Counted from the stretch's first letter, positions 1-8,459 are shown. The stretch: DNA of 64,000 nucleotides from DATCJA01 sp963814955 (GCA_963814955.1 CAWFEX010000004.1:992001-1056000); one strand, 5' to 3'. A program made the numbers and translations. Notes: a model not told the origin generated them from the sequence alone.

Positions 1-1137
1 CCGCCCCGTGGCCTCGTTCTCGTCCCAACCAGGGAACTGGCGGTCCAAGTGCACCAGGTGCTCTCGACGTACGCGTCGTCCACGTCACTTCGGGTCGCCG
101 CGATCTTCGGCGGCGTTGCCATGAACGGACAGGTTCAGGTGCTGCGACGTGGCGTGGACATCGTCGTGGCCACGCCCGGCCGTCTCCTCGATCACCTGCA
201 ACGGCGGACCCTCGATCTTTCGGCGATCGAGGTGCTCACGCTCGACGAGGCGGATCGGATGCTGGATATGGGCTTCCTGCCCCCGCTCCGGCGCATCGTG
301 ACGGCCCTGCGGCGCCGCCGGCAGACGTTACTGTTCTCCGCAACGCTGCCCGAGGACGTCATCCGCCTCTCCACCGAGTTCACGCATGACGCCGTGCGCG
401 TGGACGTTTCAGCCCGGCAGGTGGTCCCCGCAACTGTGACTCATCACGTGCACGACATCGCTGTCGAGCGCAAGCGCGACGTGTTGACATGGATCCTCAC
501 GCAACGCGGCGCGGGCCAGGCGCTCGTGTTCTGCCGGACCAAGCGCGGCGCTGACCGCGTCGGCGAGGACTTGACCCGGCGCGGCGTGCGAGCTGGCGTC
601 ATTCATGGCAACAAGAGTCAGGGCGCGCGCAGTCGTGCCCTCGACGACTTCAAGACGGGTCGCGTTCGCGTGCTGGTGGCCACCGATATCGCCGCCCGCG
701 GCCTCGACATCGCCGACTTGCCGTTGGTCGTCAACTTCGATATGCCGCTGGTGGCTGAGGACTACGTGCATCGCGTCGGTCGTACCGGTCGCGCTGGTCA
801 GCATGGGCGGGCGGTGTCGCTGGTGTCGGCGTCGGAAACCGCGCTGCTGCGTCAGATTCAGCGAGTGGTGGCGGCGCCGCTCGAGCGCGTGGCAATCCCC
901 GTCGTCGCCGCGACGGAGACACGCCGGGTGATCGAGTCTGCGCCGGCCCATGTACGGAACGTCCGATCCGATTCCGTCTTGGCACACACGCCGCACACGC
1001 GCCACGGTCAGCACATCGGCTCACGCCGACACCGCGCCGACCGCCGACGTCCGATCAGCGTCGGCCGATTGTCAGCAGTGCGACTGGAGCAGCCGGCCGA
1101 GATTCGGGCACCTGGAGGTGCGGCATCGGCGTCGTGA
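1..1137 (+). CDS. rhlE: DEAD-box RNA helicase, RhlE-like, 5' end cut by window edge
   Basis: ATP-dependent RNA helicase of the cytoplasmic DEAD-box family, which remodels rRNA and mRNA structures. The frame is open from base 1, where PTRELA (motif Ia) is read, so the N-terminus with the Q motif and Walker A lies outside the window. Visible in order are ATPGRLL (Ib), LDEADRMLDMGF (II), FSATLP (III), VFCRTKRGADR (IV), VATDIAARGLDI (V) and HRVGRTGRAG (VI), so both RecA-like lobes are present. The C-terminal tail of about 80 residues is rich in Arg, His and Ala, as in RhlE-type proteins. The last 83 bp overlap the convergent radical SAM gene. Family is certain; the RhlE subfamily is inferred. Confidence 0.93.
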   Translation, partial: PPRGLVLVPTRELAVQVHQVLSTYASSTSLRVAAIFGGVAMNGQVQVLRRGVDIVVATPGRLLDHLQRRTLDLSAIEVLTLDEADRMLDMGFLPPLRRIVTALRRRRQTLLFSATLPEDVIRLSTEFTHDAVRVDVSARQVVPATVTHHVHDIAVERKRDVLTWILTQRGAGQALVFCRTKRGADRVGEDLTRRGVRAGVIHGNKSQGARSRALDDFKTGRVRVLVATDIAARGLDIADLPLVVNFDMPLVAEDYVHRVGRTGRAGQHGRAVSLVSASETALLRQIQRVVAAPLERVAIPVVAATETRRVIESAPAHVRNVRSDSVLAHTPHTRHGQHIGSRRHRADRRRPISVGRLSAVRLEQPAEIRAPGGAASAS

Positions 1138-2674
1138 GGAACAGCCGCCGAGTCACCAGCCCGAGCCAGCGCGCCCACCGGGTCGATCGCGCCACCCGCG
1201 CACTGTCGGTCGCGATCCCGGTGTTCGCATACATCTGCCGATACAGTCGGGACGCCAGCACGAAGGCGAGGCGGGCCTTGAGGGAGCGGACGACACGCGA
1301 TCGCGCCCAGACGTTGCGCCAGCTGTAGAACCGATCCCAGGCGCGCTGCGTGCCGCGTCGAATGTCCTCCAGCGACATGCGGGGGTGCGGTGAATAGAGC
1401 TTTGGCCGCTGGTGCTTGGGAATCAGCCAGTGCCTCGTGATTGAAACGCCGTGCACCTGTCGCTCGCGGTTGCTGTCTTGCGCGGCCCACTTCTCGAAGT
1501 CCACGGTGCCCGGAAACGGCGTGAGCAGCACGAACTGCGCGAACGTCAGGTTGGCACGTTGCGCAAGTGCCACGGTGGCGTCAAACGTCTCCGGGTCGTC
1601 GCTCGGCAGGCCGAAGATGAAGGAACCCAGGACGTGAATGTCGTGGTCGCGGAAGGCACGGAGCCGTTCCACGAGGGCGTCACCAGCCAGGTTGAAGCTC
1701 TTGTACACATCCTTCAGCCCGGCGTCCGTCACAGACTCGACGCCGACCAGCGCCCCGCGGATGTGCGCCCGGCGCATCGCGTCGAGGAAATCACCGTCCT
1801 CGGCCGCCTCCATGGTGATCTGCGTGTAGAACACGAGATCGTCAGGCAGTCGAGCGAGCTGCGCCATCAGCTCCAGGCGTTCGTCGCGCAGCGCCTGCAG
1901 TTGCGCCAGTCGCACGGGATCCGCGCGGCGGCGTGCCTGAGCGAGATCCTCGAAGCTGACCGGATAGAAATTGTCGTCCGCCAGTGCGATGAAGCGGAAC
2001 CCGCGTCGCCGCAGTTCCACAACTTCGCGCACGACAGGGTCCACGCCGCGCTGCCGTGGTTTCTGGCCGTCGGTGCGCCAGACCGAACAGAACGAGCAGT
2101 GCTTCGGGCACCCGCGTACGGTCTGCACGGAGCCCCACATGTAACGACCTTCGGGAAGCAGGTCCCACCGTGCCGACACGAACTGGTCGGCGTCGACCCG
2201 TCCACCGTCATACACGGCCAGCGGCCGCCCGGCGAGACAGTCTTCGACGCAGCGCGGCCAGACCACGTCGCCGTCGCCGCGAACGACAGCGTGCGCCCCT
2301 CCCTGGTCACGGGCTTCTTCTGGAAAGAGCGTCGCGTGGATACCGCCAAACACCACCCACGCGCCACGTGCGCGTGCCATTTGGCCGATCGCATAGCCGC
2401 GCAGCGCATTCCCCGTGTGAATGCCGATCCCCACGACATCCCCGGGTGACACGTCGGCGGGCTCGAGGGGCTCCAGCGTTTCGTCAACGATGTTGGGATC
2501 TCCCCACTGGCTGCCGGTGGCAGCGGCGAGGACGAACAGCCAGCGCGGCGTGATGACGGCGACGCCGAACGAGACGTCGCTCGGGTTGATCAGGTGAACA
2601 CGAGGCTGGGCAGAGTTCGGGCGACACGCGTCCGCCGACCCGATGGTGTATTCGAGAGATGCGCTACGAGTCAT
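1055..2674 (-). CDS. B12-binding domain radical SAM protein
   Basis: Iron-sulfur, S-adenosylmethionine-dependent radical enzyme with an N-terminal cobalamin-binding-like domain (about residues 25-160), the BchE/HpnP architecture. The 4Fe-4S motif is CPKHCSFC (Cys189, Cys193, Cys196), preceded by TVRGCP. A Gly-rich SAM-binding region (GALVGVES) and the barrel strand FIFGLPSDDPETF follow. At 539 residues the length suits the class. The substrate cannot be read from sequence; relatives act in lipid, hopanoid or tetrapyrrole modification. It stands alone, convergent with and overlapping the helicase gene, so no operon partner hints at its job. Confidence 0.88.
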   Translation of the reverse strand: MTRSASLEYTIGSADACRPNSAQPRVHLINPSDVSFGVAVITPRWLFVLAAATGSQWGDPNIVDETLEPLEPADVSPGDVVGIGIHTGNALRGYAIGQMARARGAWVVFGGIHATLFPEEARDQGGAHAVVRGDGDVVWPRCVEDCLAGRPLAVYDGGRVDADQFVSARWDLLPEGRYMWGSVQTVRGCPKHCSFCSVWRTDGQKPRQRGVDPVVREVVELRRRGFRFIALADDNFYPVSFEDLAQARRRADPVRLAQLQALRDERLELMAQLARLPDDLVFYTQITMEAAEDGDFLDAMRRAHIRGALVGVESVTDAGLKDVYKSFNLAGDALVERLRAFRDHDIHVLGSFIFGLPSDDPETFDATVALAQRANLTFAQFVLLTPFPGTVDFEKWAAQDSNRERQVHGVSITRHWLIPKHQRPKLYSPHPRMSLEDIRRGTQRAWDRFYSWRNVWARSRVVRSLKARLAFVLASRLYRQMYANTGIATDSARVARSTRWARWLGLVTRRLFLTTPMPHLQVPESRPAAPVALLTIGRR

Positions 2675-3081
2675 GTGGGTGGCCTACCGGTTCGGCAGTC
2701 GCATTCGCGGTTGGTGTCACCTTGTCCCCGGCGATTTCACGCTGCGCGGAGACGGCCGTGGCGTCCTTGGACTGTAATGGCGTCGCGAGCGGGGGCTGGA
2801 CTCGCGGACTGCGGGGAACGACTCGACAGACATGTACCCTCACACGGGCAGGACTTTGGTGAGGGCCAGGGCCAGAAAGGCCTCAGAGCTCAAAAAAGCC
2901 AGATGTGCTGAGTATACCGCCAGTTTATAGATGGGGCCGGTGCCGTCGCACCCCAACCTCCGGTTCCGCGGAAAGGGTCGTTCAGATTGAAACGCACCGG
3001 CCGGTGCCGTTCCGTTCCAAACAGTACATCCAACGGCGTTCCGGTTTGTCAGTATAAGCCTTGGCTGGAGAGCGGAATGTT
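2675..3081. other. Intergenic region with a perfect 14-bp palindrome
   Basis: No convincing gene is seen between the divergent radical SAM gene and the small coiled-coil gene; the ORFs here have no usable start site and poor composition. It holds the perfect palindrome GCACCGGCCGGTGC at 2994-3007, with a related half GCCGGTGCCGT near 2937. It probably contains promoters in both directions. Confidence 0.4.
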
Positions 3082-3276
3082 ATGCCGAAGCCCGGAGTCG
3101 TAGGCAGCGCGCGGCGGAGACGGGAACGGCCCCGGCAGGCCGAATTGCCGAATGCCGTCGAGGGCCAGATCGCGGAACTCTGTCACGAGGTCGCCGTGCA
3201 GGTGAAGCGGATGCGGCAACTGCAAGAGCAGGTCGACGAGTTGCGTGCGGTGATTCGCCAATGGGTTGCCCAGTAA
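3082..3276 (+). CDS. Small coiled-coil hypothetical protein
   Basis: I do not recognise this 64-residue protein. The N-terminus is basic (RRRRERPRQAE). The C-terminal half is a predicted amphipathic helix with heptad-like spacing (VKRMRQLQEQVDELRAVIRQW), so it probably self-associates. The ATG at 3082 is preferred over the in-frame TTG at 3061. It is convergent with the Crp/Fnr regulator, 28 bp away. Composition and codon use fit a real gene, but it is short and has no homolog I can name. Confidence 0.45.
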   Translation: MPKPGVVGSARRRRERPRQAELPNAVEGQIAELCHEVAVQVKRMRQLQEQVDELRAVIRQWVAQ

Positions 3277-3304
3277 GGGTGCGGACTCCTACCGCGAACC
3301 ACAG

Positions 3305-3985
3305 TTAATCGTGGAGGACGACGCTGAGAAGCGAAGTGTTGACCTTTATGTCGCCGTTGTACTCGAGGAATCCAAGGTCTCGGAATTTGTTCATGAAGAA
3401 GTTGACGCGCGAACGCGTCGTCCCGATCATTTCCGCAAGGGTTTCCTGGGAGATCTTGGGTATCCGCCGCTCCGGTCCTGCCTGATCGCCGTACCGCGCC
3501 AGCAGCAACAGCGCCCGCGCCAACCGCTTTTCGCTGGAGTTGAAGAGATGATCGACGAGGTCGGCCTCGATGCGGAGGTTCCTCGACAGCATGTACGAGA
3601 TGAACCGTTCCGAAAATGACGGCTGGTCCCGCAGGAGCCGAAGCATCGCGTTCTTCTCGATGATGAGCACGGTCGTCAGCGTCGTCGCGCTTGCGGTTCC
3701 GAGCCGGATCGGTTGACCCGTGAGGGCGCCCTCCCCGAAGAAATCGCCCGGACCCAGCAACGCCACCACCGCTTCCTTGCCGCTCCGGGACAGCACCGAG
3801 ATCTTGACGCCGCCCTTTTGAATGTACATGACCGAGTCGCTCGGTTGACCCTGCGAAAAGACGGTTTTTCCTTTTGGATACGTCGTAATGCGGCGTGCCG
3901 CCCCTGCGGACTTGAGGAAAGCCTCGTCTTCGAAGACGGATCGTTGCTCGCGTGCCTGAACACGGCGTTCTTTCGCTCTCGCCAT
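3305..3985 (-). CDS. Crp/Fnr family transcriptional regulator
   Basis: Cytoplasmic DNA-binding regulator with an N-terminal cyclic-nucleotide-binding beta-roll (TYPKGKTVFSQGQPSD, then the glycine turn GPGDFFGEGALTG), a dimerisation helix and a C-terminal winged helix. The recognition region is ISQETLAEMIGTTRSRVNFF. The Fnr-type N-terminal cysteine cluster is absent, so oxygen sensing through an iron-sulfur cluster is unlikely. The ATG at 3985 (MARAKERR) is chosen; the frame is open up to a GTG at 4066, but the extra 27 residues look non-native. The effector and targets cannot be told. The palindrome at 2994-3007 is about 300 bp beyond its 3' end. Confidence 0.9.
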   Translation of the reverse strand: MARAKERRVQAREQRSVFEDEAFLKSAGAARRITTYPKGKTVFSQGQPSDSVMYIQKGGVKISVLSRSGKEAVVALLGPGDFFGEGALTGQPIRLGTASATTLTTVLIIEKNAMLRLLRDQPSFSERFISYMLSRNLRIEADLVDHLFNSSEKRLARALLLLARYGDQAGPERRIPKISQETLAEMIGTTRSRVNFFMNKFRDLGFLEYNGDIKVNTSLLSVVLHD

Positions 3986-4196
3986 CGGGATCGAACGAAT
4001 TATGTCACGCGCTGCGAACCACCCGTCGGATCTCTCAACGCCCGTCCACCCTTCCGTAAACTCCACTCGATCGCCGCGTTGGAGTCTCGCCGTCGATGTT
4101 CATGTGACAGGGCACGGACCGGCACGAGAGCATGTTCCAAACGGCACACGTTCACGGGTGTGGATTGGGTCATATTGCGGGTTGCGAGGAGGGGTC

Positions 4197-4640
4197 ATGG
4201 GTCCGAATAGTGGCAGTCAGGCTGACACACCGGCTATGCATTGGGCGCACGGGCTTGGTGAAGAACGGTATGCGCGAGAAGAATGCAACACCCGCACGGC
4301 GAAGGCCGAGGAGCAAGAAGCCGCGCGCGCGCTGGCCGTCTCGCTCGAGCGCTGGGAGGCAATTGTCGCAGGCATCAAACGCCTGGCCGCCGCCTATAAC
4401 GTCGGCGCGAGGCGCGCGATCCTGAGCGTCATTGAACAATCCGGACAGCCCACCGTTACCGTGGCCATGGACGGCGAGGGAACGCCGGCTCTCACCGCTG
4501 CGCTCGAAGGCACGCTCATTTGTCTTCACTTCCGTGACTCCAGCGGTGTCGCGCACGCCGCAGAGGTCCGCCTGCGTCCAGATCGCGACGACGACGCCAC
4601 GGCGGAGTACCTTCTGCAGAATTGGATGCAGCGTCTCTGA
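4197..4640 (+). CDS. Hypothetical protein
   Basis: A 147-residue cytoplasmic protein I do not recognise. The start is fixed by a strong ribosome-binding site (GCGAGGAGGGG) just ahead of the ATG at 4197; the frame is open further upstream, but that part is not protein-like. The N-terminal half is an Ala/Glu-rich helix (AKAEEQEAARALAVSLERWE). The C-terminal half looks like a small alpha/beta domain ending in YLLQNWMQRL. It is divergent from the Crp/Fnr regulator, so it could be one of its targets, which is a guess. Confidence 0.6.
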   Translation: MGPNSGSQADTPAMHWAHGLGEERYAREECNTRTAKAEEQEAARALAVSLERWEAIVAGIKRLAAAYNVGARRAILSVIEQSGQPTVTVAMDGEGTPALTAALEGTLICLHFRDSSGVAHAAEVRLRPDRDDDATAEYLLQNWMQRL

Positions 4641-4880
4641 CACCGAGGGGTATCGAAGGCGCAAACGCTCCCTGGCGGGTCCGCGTTCGGCATTCTTCGG
4701 GGATTCACGTCCATGTGTTCAGTCTGGAACAGCGCGGGCAGCACCCCGTTCCATAGACTGGATCTGATGGAGTCATTTCCGCGGCTTGCGGTTCGCTCAG
4801 CTGCGTCCAACCATGATCAGCCGTCAATCGATGGCCGAACAGGGTACGGCCGAGGACACGATCCACGGCACTGAGAGGCG

Positions 4881-5075
4881 ATGCGCGTGCATATCGAACC
4901 CACTGAAGCAATCGTCGCGCCGAAAACGTGCCCTTTCTGCAATTCGGTTGGGGTGACGACAACCAGCAAGGCAGTGAACGTCTCGACGTACTGGCGCTGC
5001 ACCGCGTGCGGGGAGATCTGGAACGTCGACCGGCTGCAGCACGGACGACGCACGCTGTACGGCCGATTCGTTTAG
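4881..5075 (+). CDS. Small zinc-ribbon protein
   Basis: A 64-residue protein with two CxxC knuckles, CPFC and CTACG, about 20 residues apart and followed by EIWN. This is a classical treble-clef/zinc-ribbon layout for one Zn ion. Function unknown. The protein encoded at 54388 has the same plan (CPSC, then WRCQACGEVW), and both genes lie beside a cold-shock gene: here csp follows 88 bp downstream on the same strand. That repeated pairing suggests a shared role, perhaps nucleic-acid binding, but this is inference. Confidence 0.65.
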   Translation: MRVHIEPTEAIVAPKTCPFCNSVGVTTTSKAVNVSTYWRCTACGEIWNVDRLQHGRRTLYGRFV

Positions 5076-5163
5076 AGGCACTGCCGCTTCCGGGTTTCAC
5101 AGCGACGACGCGTGCACCTTCCGGCTGTGGCATACGAACAATTCACACCAAAGGACACTAGCA

Positions 5164-5367
5164 ATGACGACGACGAACGGAACGATCAAACGCATTACCG
5201 AGAAGGGTTTCGGCTTTATCGCCACCGCGGAAGGAACTGAGTATTTCTTCCATCAGTCGGCCTGCGCCGGCACGCCGTTCGACGATCTGCGGGAAGGCCA
5301 GACGGTCTCATTCACCGTGGGCCAGGGTCCGAAAGGTCCCCGCGCCGAGAACGTCACCGTCCGGTGA
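5164..5367 (+). CDS. csp: Cold-shock domain protein, CspA family
   Basis: A 67-residue single cold-shock domain that binds single-stranded RNA or DNA and melts RNA secondary structure. The RNP1 motif KGFGFI and RNP2-like YFFHQS are intact, and the length matches the family. The ATG follows AAAGGACACTAGCA, a good ribosome-binding site. It is closely related to the second copy at 53827-54033: both have NGTIKR, DLREGQ or DELREGQ, GQGPKGPR and ENV. Each lies next to a zinc-ribbon gene. Confidence 0.95.
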   Translation: MTTTNGTIKRITEKGFGFIATAEGTEYFFHQSACAGTPFDDLREGQTVSFTVGQGPKGPRAENVTVR

Positions 5368-5649
5368 GTTCGCGATGAGCATCGATCTCCGCGCAGACGC
5401 CGGGGACCCCGGCCCGCTTATCCCGGGCGCGTACGAGCGCAACACACTGACGTACCGCCAGCCGGGTTCAATGGGTGCCTCCGGTTCCTTGCCGATGGGT
5501 TCCCGCTCGATGGACGCGGCGACGATTGCGGACCGTGAGCGAGAGGGCGGCGGCGCGCCCAGTCAACGACGTCGCGACGCGCAGGCTCGGACCGGCCCGC
5601 CGCTGAGAGATGCGGTGCGCAGCGGCTCTTGGCTCACAGGAGGTTATCC

Positions 5650-5739
5650 ATGGTTACAGATATTGCGTCTCGCGCGCCGATGAGCGCGGCCGCCTTGGGT
5701 GTGTGGCTGGGACTACAGTTGCTTGCCCCGTCGCTGTAG
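5650..5739 (+). CDS. 29-residue hydrophobic microprotein with a strong ribosome-binding site
   Basis: A short ORF reading MVTDIASRAPMSAAALGVWL and ending GLQLLAPSL. It starts 7 bp after a near-perfect Shine-Dalgarno sequence (CACAGGAGGTTATCC). The C-terminal 18 residues could form one membrane helix. No homolog is known to me; the main support is the ribosome-binding site. It is convergent with the DUF7662 gene, 21 bp away. Confidence 0.35.
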   Translation: MVTDIASRAPMSAAALGVWLGLQLLAPSL

Positions 5740-5760
5740 CCGTAACCGCGGCGCCGCCCG

Positions 5761-6105
5761 TCACGCCGGTCGCTCAAACGTGACGGTCCGGGCGACGAGA
5801 TTTGGTGTAGCGGTTCGCCCCGCTTCCGTCCAGGTGGAATACCAGTGCGGAGGGACGGCAGCGCCCCTCCACCAGTCCGGTTCGGTGCATGCCGACGCCG
5901 GCAGCCCGAATCCGAGCAGGGCCTCCATCTGCTCGAACGTGAGCACGACGATGGAGGCGTAGCGATGTTCCAGATAGGTGTAGAGCGACAGATATTCGGC
6001 AGGAACACGTGGCGCGGTTCGCTCTAGCTGGAGGATGGTCCTGGGCGGTTCTGAAACGGGCTTCCCTCGACGGCGCCATATCCGGAGCGATTCGAGCAGC
6101 GTCAT
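5761..6105 (-). CDS. DUF7662-like domain protein
   Basis: A 114-residue protein whose C-terminal two thirds matches my memory of the DUF7662 pattern: YLSLYTYLEHR, a VVLTFEQMEALLGF helix, LPASAC, DWWRG, a WYSTW helix and VARTVTFER. The family is small, of unknown function, often found with restriction or defence genes or alone; no defence gene is adjacent here. The ATG at 6105 begins MTLLESLRIW; no clear ribosome-binding site is visible. The frame stays open upstream to 6219 with unlikely content. Confidence 0.6.
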   Translation of the reverse strand: MTLLESLRIWRRRGKPVSEPPRTILQLERTAPRVPAEYLSLYTYLEHRYASIVVLTFEQMEALLGFGLPASACTEPDWWRGAAVPPHWYSTWTEAGRTATPNLVARTVTFERPA

Positions 6106-6151
6106 CCAATTCGTCACGCGCAATGTCCTGAGAGAAATGCCAACCCGCGGT

Positions 6152-6574
6152 CTAGTGTGAATGCAAGGGTGGTTGATCGGAAAGCGGTGCTGCCGTGTTC
6201 GCGGCCGGCTTCGATTCAACGACCTTGTCGTTTCGCTTTACGAAGCGTCGCGATTGCGCGTCCCGATATTCGTTGATCATTCGGTCAACCCGCGCCTGGC
6301 GTTCGGCGCCGTGATCGCGGTCAATAGCCACGCTGCACCCTACCTCGGTCCGTACCCACCAGCCTGTCCTGATTTGAACAGCGGCTGGGGATTCCACCAC
6401 GTACGCTTTAGTTTTCCTGAGTTCCGGGCCCCTCGTGCGCGGGCACCTCTCATCAAATCCTGCGCAGGGAACGACCGAGGTCCTCAAACGAGGGACGTGG
6501 ACAGATCCCACTTTGCCCCTAATACATCCATCATGAAGGCCAGATCCAACCAGACCCTCGTCCACGACCTGCAT
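6152..6574 (-). CDS. Possible hypothetical protein
   Basis: An open frame of 140 codons whose last 65 residues have protein-like, charge-rich composition (ERQARVDRMINEYRDAQSRR, then FVKRNDKVVESK). The first half is unconvincing and its start overlaps the opposite-strand gene at 6533. If real, the start is probably internal. No family recognised; could be spurious. Confidence 0.25.
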   Translation of the reverse strand: MQVVDEGLVGSGLHDGCIRGKVGSVHVPRLRTSVVPCAGFDERCPRTRGPELRKTKAYVVESPAAVQIRTGWWVRTEVGCSVAIDRDHGAERQARVDRMINEYRDAQSRRFVKRNDKVVESKPAANTAAPLSDQPPLHSH

Positions 6575-6742
6575 GAGCTCATCGCCGCCCTCGATCGCCG
6601 GGTGCCGCGCCTCGAGCGGGAGGGCGAGCGCGATATCGCCGTCGATGCGAAGGCGTTGAAACTGGCGGCATTGAGGCGGATTGCGGAACTCGAGCGATCA
6701 CTGTCGGCGCCCGGGATCAGAACCGTGGCTCAGGAGACCTGA
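6533..6742 (+). CDS. Small helical hypothetical protein
   Basis: A 69-residue, highly charged, probably all-helical protein (LHELIAALDRRVPRLEREGE, then a run of Ala/Leu/Arg helix ending ELERSL). I have no function for it. The frame is open upstream to 6161 but is protein-like only from the ATG at 6533. Its stop overlaps a following ATG by one base (TGATG); the 60-codon frame after it is not convincing. Confidence 0.5.
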   Translation: MKARSNQTLVHDLHELIAALDRRVPRLEREGERDIAVDAKALKLAALRRIAELERSLSAPGIRTVAQET

Positions 6743-7009
6743 TGGCGGCAGCGGACCAGATCAGACGATTCGAGACCTCGGAGAATCGCTTGCCGCGCCA
6801 TTGCGCGATAGCAACATTCACGACGCATCTGACAGAGGCGTTGGTCGAACAGTTGCCAAGGGCGGATGGATTCGATCTGAGCGATGCTCCCTTTCGCCAG
6901 CGCAACCGACACGGCACGGTATAGGCGGCGCGCGGACGAGCGACACTCACTTCGAGTCGATGTGCAATCGAGAACAGCGGTTGCGTACGTACGTTCGTAC
7001 ACTCAGACC

Positions 7010-7201
7010 ATGCAAACCGATTATGTGAAACCGGCGTTGATAGCGGCTTGGGTTCTTGCCGTCGGCGCTGTCGGGTACGTGTCCGGCACGACATCCGTCG
7101 CTGGGTGGATTGTCGCGGTGCTGTCACTGGTGGTCATGGTGCGGCTCTGGAATCCGCCCTATCCGACCATGTCCGAGACTATTCGGGAATTGCTTCGCTG
7201 A
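7010..7201 (+). CDS. Small membrane protein, two helices
   Basis: A 63-residue protein with two predicted membrane helices (ALIAAWVLAVGAVGYVSG and VAGWIVAVLSLVVMVRLW) and a short cytoplasmic tail ending in MSETIRELLR. The ATG at 7010 is the first plausible start. Function unknown; the codon pattern supports a real gene. Confidence 0.55.
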   Translation: MQTDYVKPALIAAWVLAVGAVGYVSGTTSVAGWIVAVLSLVVMVRLWNPPYPTMSETIRELLR

Positions 7202-7665
7202 TGTGATCCGTTGCGCCGTCGATCAAGGCTGCCTGCAACTCCGCGCTTGTCGGCATCGCCGCATTCGCCGTGTCGCGGCAGAACGATCGGCCATAACGAT
7301 GTGATGGTTCCTGAGACCGTCGCATACAGTCGAGGGAGGAATCATCCGTGACCAACGGGGGCCGCACTGGGTCGCGAGAGGCGTTGACAGACGTCAGGAA
7401 GCGCACGTTCACGAACTTCCGTGAACGGTATGCGCCGCTGCGGAGGTGATCCTTGCGTGCATACGGTGCATCAATTGGCGGTGACTGCAATCAGGGGACG
7501 AGCGCTGCCGTTCACGCCGCCTGGCGGCCGAACGGGACACCCACTTGTGGGGCGCCGGCCACTTCGCCGCGCCGCTCGAGCATCGGCGCGCCACCGGGTG
7601 CGATGCTGCGGGCTGGCGGCAAACGACGAGCGTCCACTGAAGGCTCCACGGCGTGTGAGGAGCGA
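7202..7665. other. Mostly non-coding stretch with one possible microprotein
   Basis: No gene longer than 40 codons can be supported here. The only candidate is the 33-codon ORF at 7348-7449. Confidence 0.4.
7348..7449 (+). CDS. 33-residue basic microprotein, tentative
   Basis: GTG-initiated ORF behind a strong Shine-Dalgarno sequence (GAGGGAGGAATCATCC). The product is Arg/Lys-rich with the segment DVRKRTFTNFRERYAPLRR. There is no other support than the ribosome-binding site and composition. Confidence 0.3.
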   Translation: MTNGGRTGSREALTDVRKRTFTNFRERYAPLRR

Positions 7666-7965
7666 ATGCGGCCGTACTACCATCTCGCCATGCGCGTGCT
7701 CGCGCGCGCGGTCCTCGACGTGATGGATCCCACCGGATCAGCCGACGATCGTGAAAGCGCCCGCGCGTTCCTGACCGGTTCCGTCATGTTGCAGCACTGG
7801 TGTCGGGTCGCCGCGCTCGATCCGGACTACGTCGCCGAAAGCATGGAGACGTTCACCGCGGGGTTGACAATGATGGTGCCGCGCATGCCGAAGCCGGACG
7901 AGTCGGCAAACGGACGTTCGGTGATTCGCCCATGGGAACCTTCGGGCCTGGTTCTTACCGGCTGA
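7666..7965 (+). CDS. Hypothetical protein
   Basis: A 99-residue, mostly helical protein starting MRPYYHLAMRVLARAVLDVM. The start is well placed behind GTGAGGAGCGA. Notable segments are ARAFLTGSVMLQHWCRVAAL and DPDYVAESMETF. No family recognised with confidence; similar short proteins occur in mobile-element cargo. It stands alone between non-coding stretches. Confidence 0.55.
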   Translation: MRPYYHLAMRVLARAVLDVMDPTGSADDRESARAFLTGSVMLQHWCRVAALDPDYVAESMETFTAGLTMMVPRMPKPDESANGRSVIRPWEPSGLVLTG

Positions 7966-8165
7966 TCGAGAGATACCGCTCGCCAAAGTGATCGAGGGCG
8001 CCGGGATATCGATGGGTAATGACCGACACGCAGAAACATGCGGCGTCGTCGTGGGCATCGGCGCCGGGTGGTCGGGAAGTCGTCAGCCGCTTCTAGCGGC
8101 AAGCACCGCGCTGTCGATCCGAAGGGCACCTTGACGGCGCCCCCCGGGGTTGTGGATCGGACGCG

Positions 8166-8459
8166 CTACCAGCGCGGTTCCGAGCGCCGGTTGCCACCAC
8201 TGAACGACCTGCCACCATCCGATCGCGCGGTCATCGGTTTCGCGAGATTGACGGTCAGGCTGCGCCCGCCGTACGAGTGCTGGTCGAGCGTACTGATCGC
8301 CGAGTTCGCCTCATCAGGCGTACTCATCTCAACGAATGCAAAGCCGCGGGGACGTCCCGTCTCACGATCGCGTATCACGTTCACCGATGCCACCTGGCCG
8401 GATGCCTCGAAAAGCGTCTGCAGGTCGGTTTCGGTCGTTTCGTAAGGGAGATTTCCCAC
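8166..8459 (-). CDS. RRM-type RNA-binding protein with a disrupted start
   Basis: Single RNA-recognition-motif protein, as found across bacteria and cyanobacteria: NLPYETTETDLQTLF, RGFAFVEM (RNP1), and a Gly/Ser/Arg tail. The open frame begins at a GTG (8459) inside the first beta strand. Just upstream an ATG at 8478 with a good ribosome-binding site (GCAGGAG) begins MSTKL, then one extra T breaks the frame. Removing it restores the usual MSTKLYVGNLPYE, including RNP2. So this is either a recent frameshift or a sequence error; the 97-residue form would lack the RNP2 strand. Confidence 0.75.
   Translation of the reverse strand: MGNLPYETTETDLQTLFEASGQVASVNVIRDRETGRPRGFAFVEMSTPDEANSAISTLDQHSYGGRSLTVNLAKPMTARSDGGRSFSGGNRRSEPRW

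Noticed and set aside
1451..2449. 332-codon plus-strand frame
   Set aside because: Antisense to the radical SAM gene; composition is the mirror of a G/C-rich coding frame, no motifs.
5375..5683. 102-codon frame after csp
   Set aside because: Unlikely composition, no domain; better explained by a non-coding leader of the 29-residue ORF.
6742..6924. 60-codon frame overlapping the stop of the gene at 6533
   Set aside because: Overlap TGATG is suggestive, but the protein has no conserved feature and no other support.
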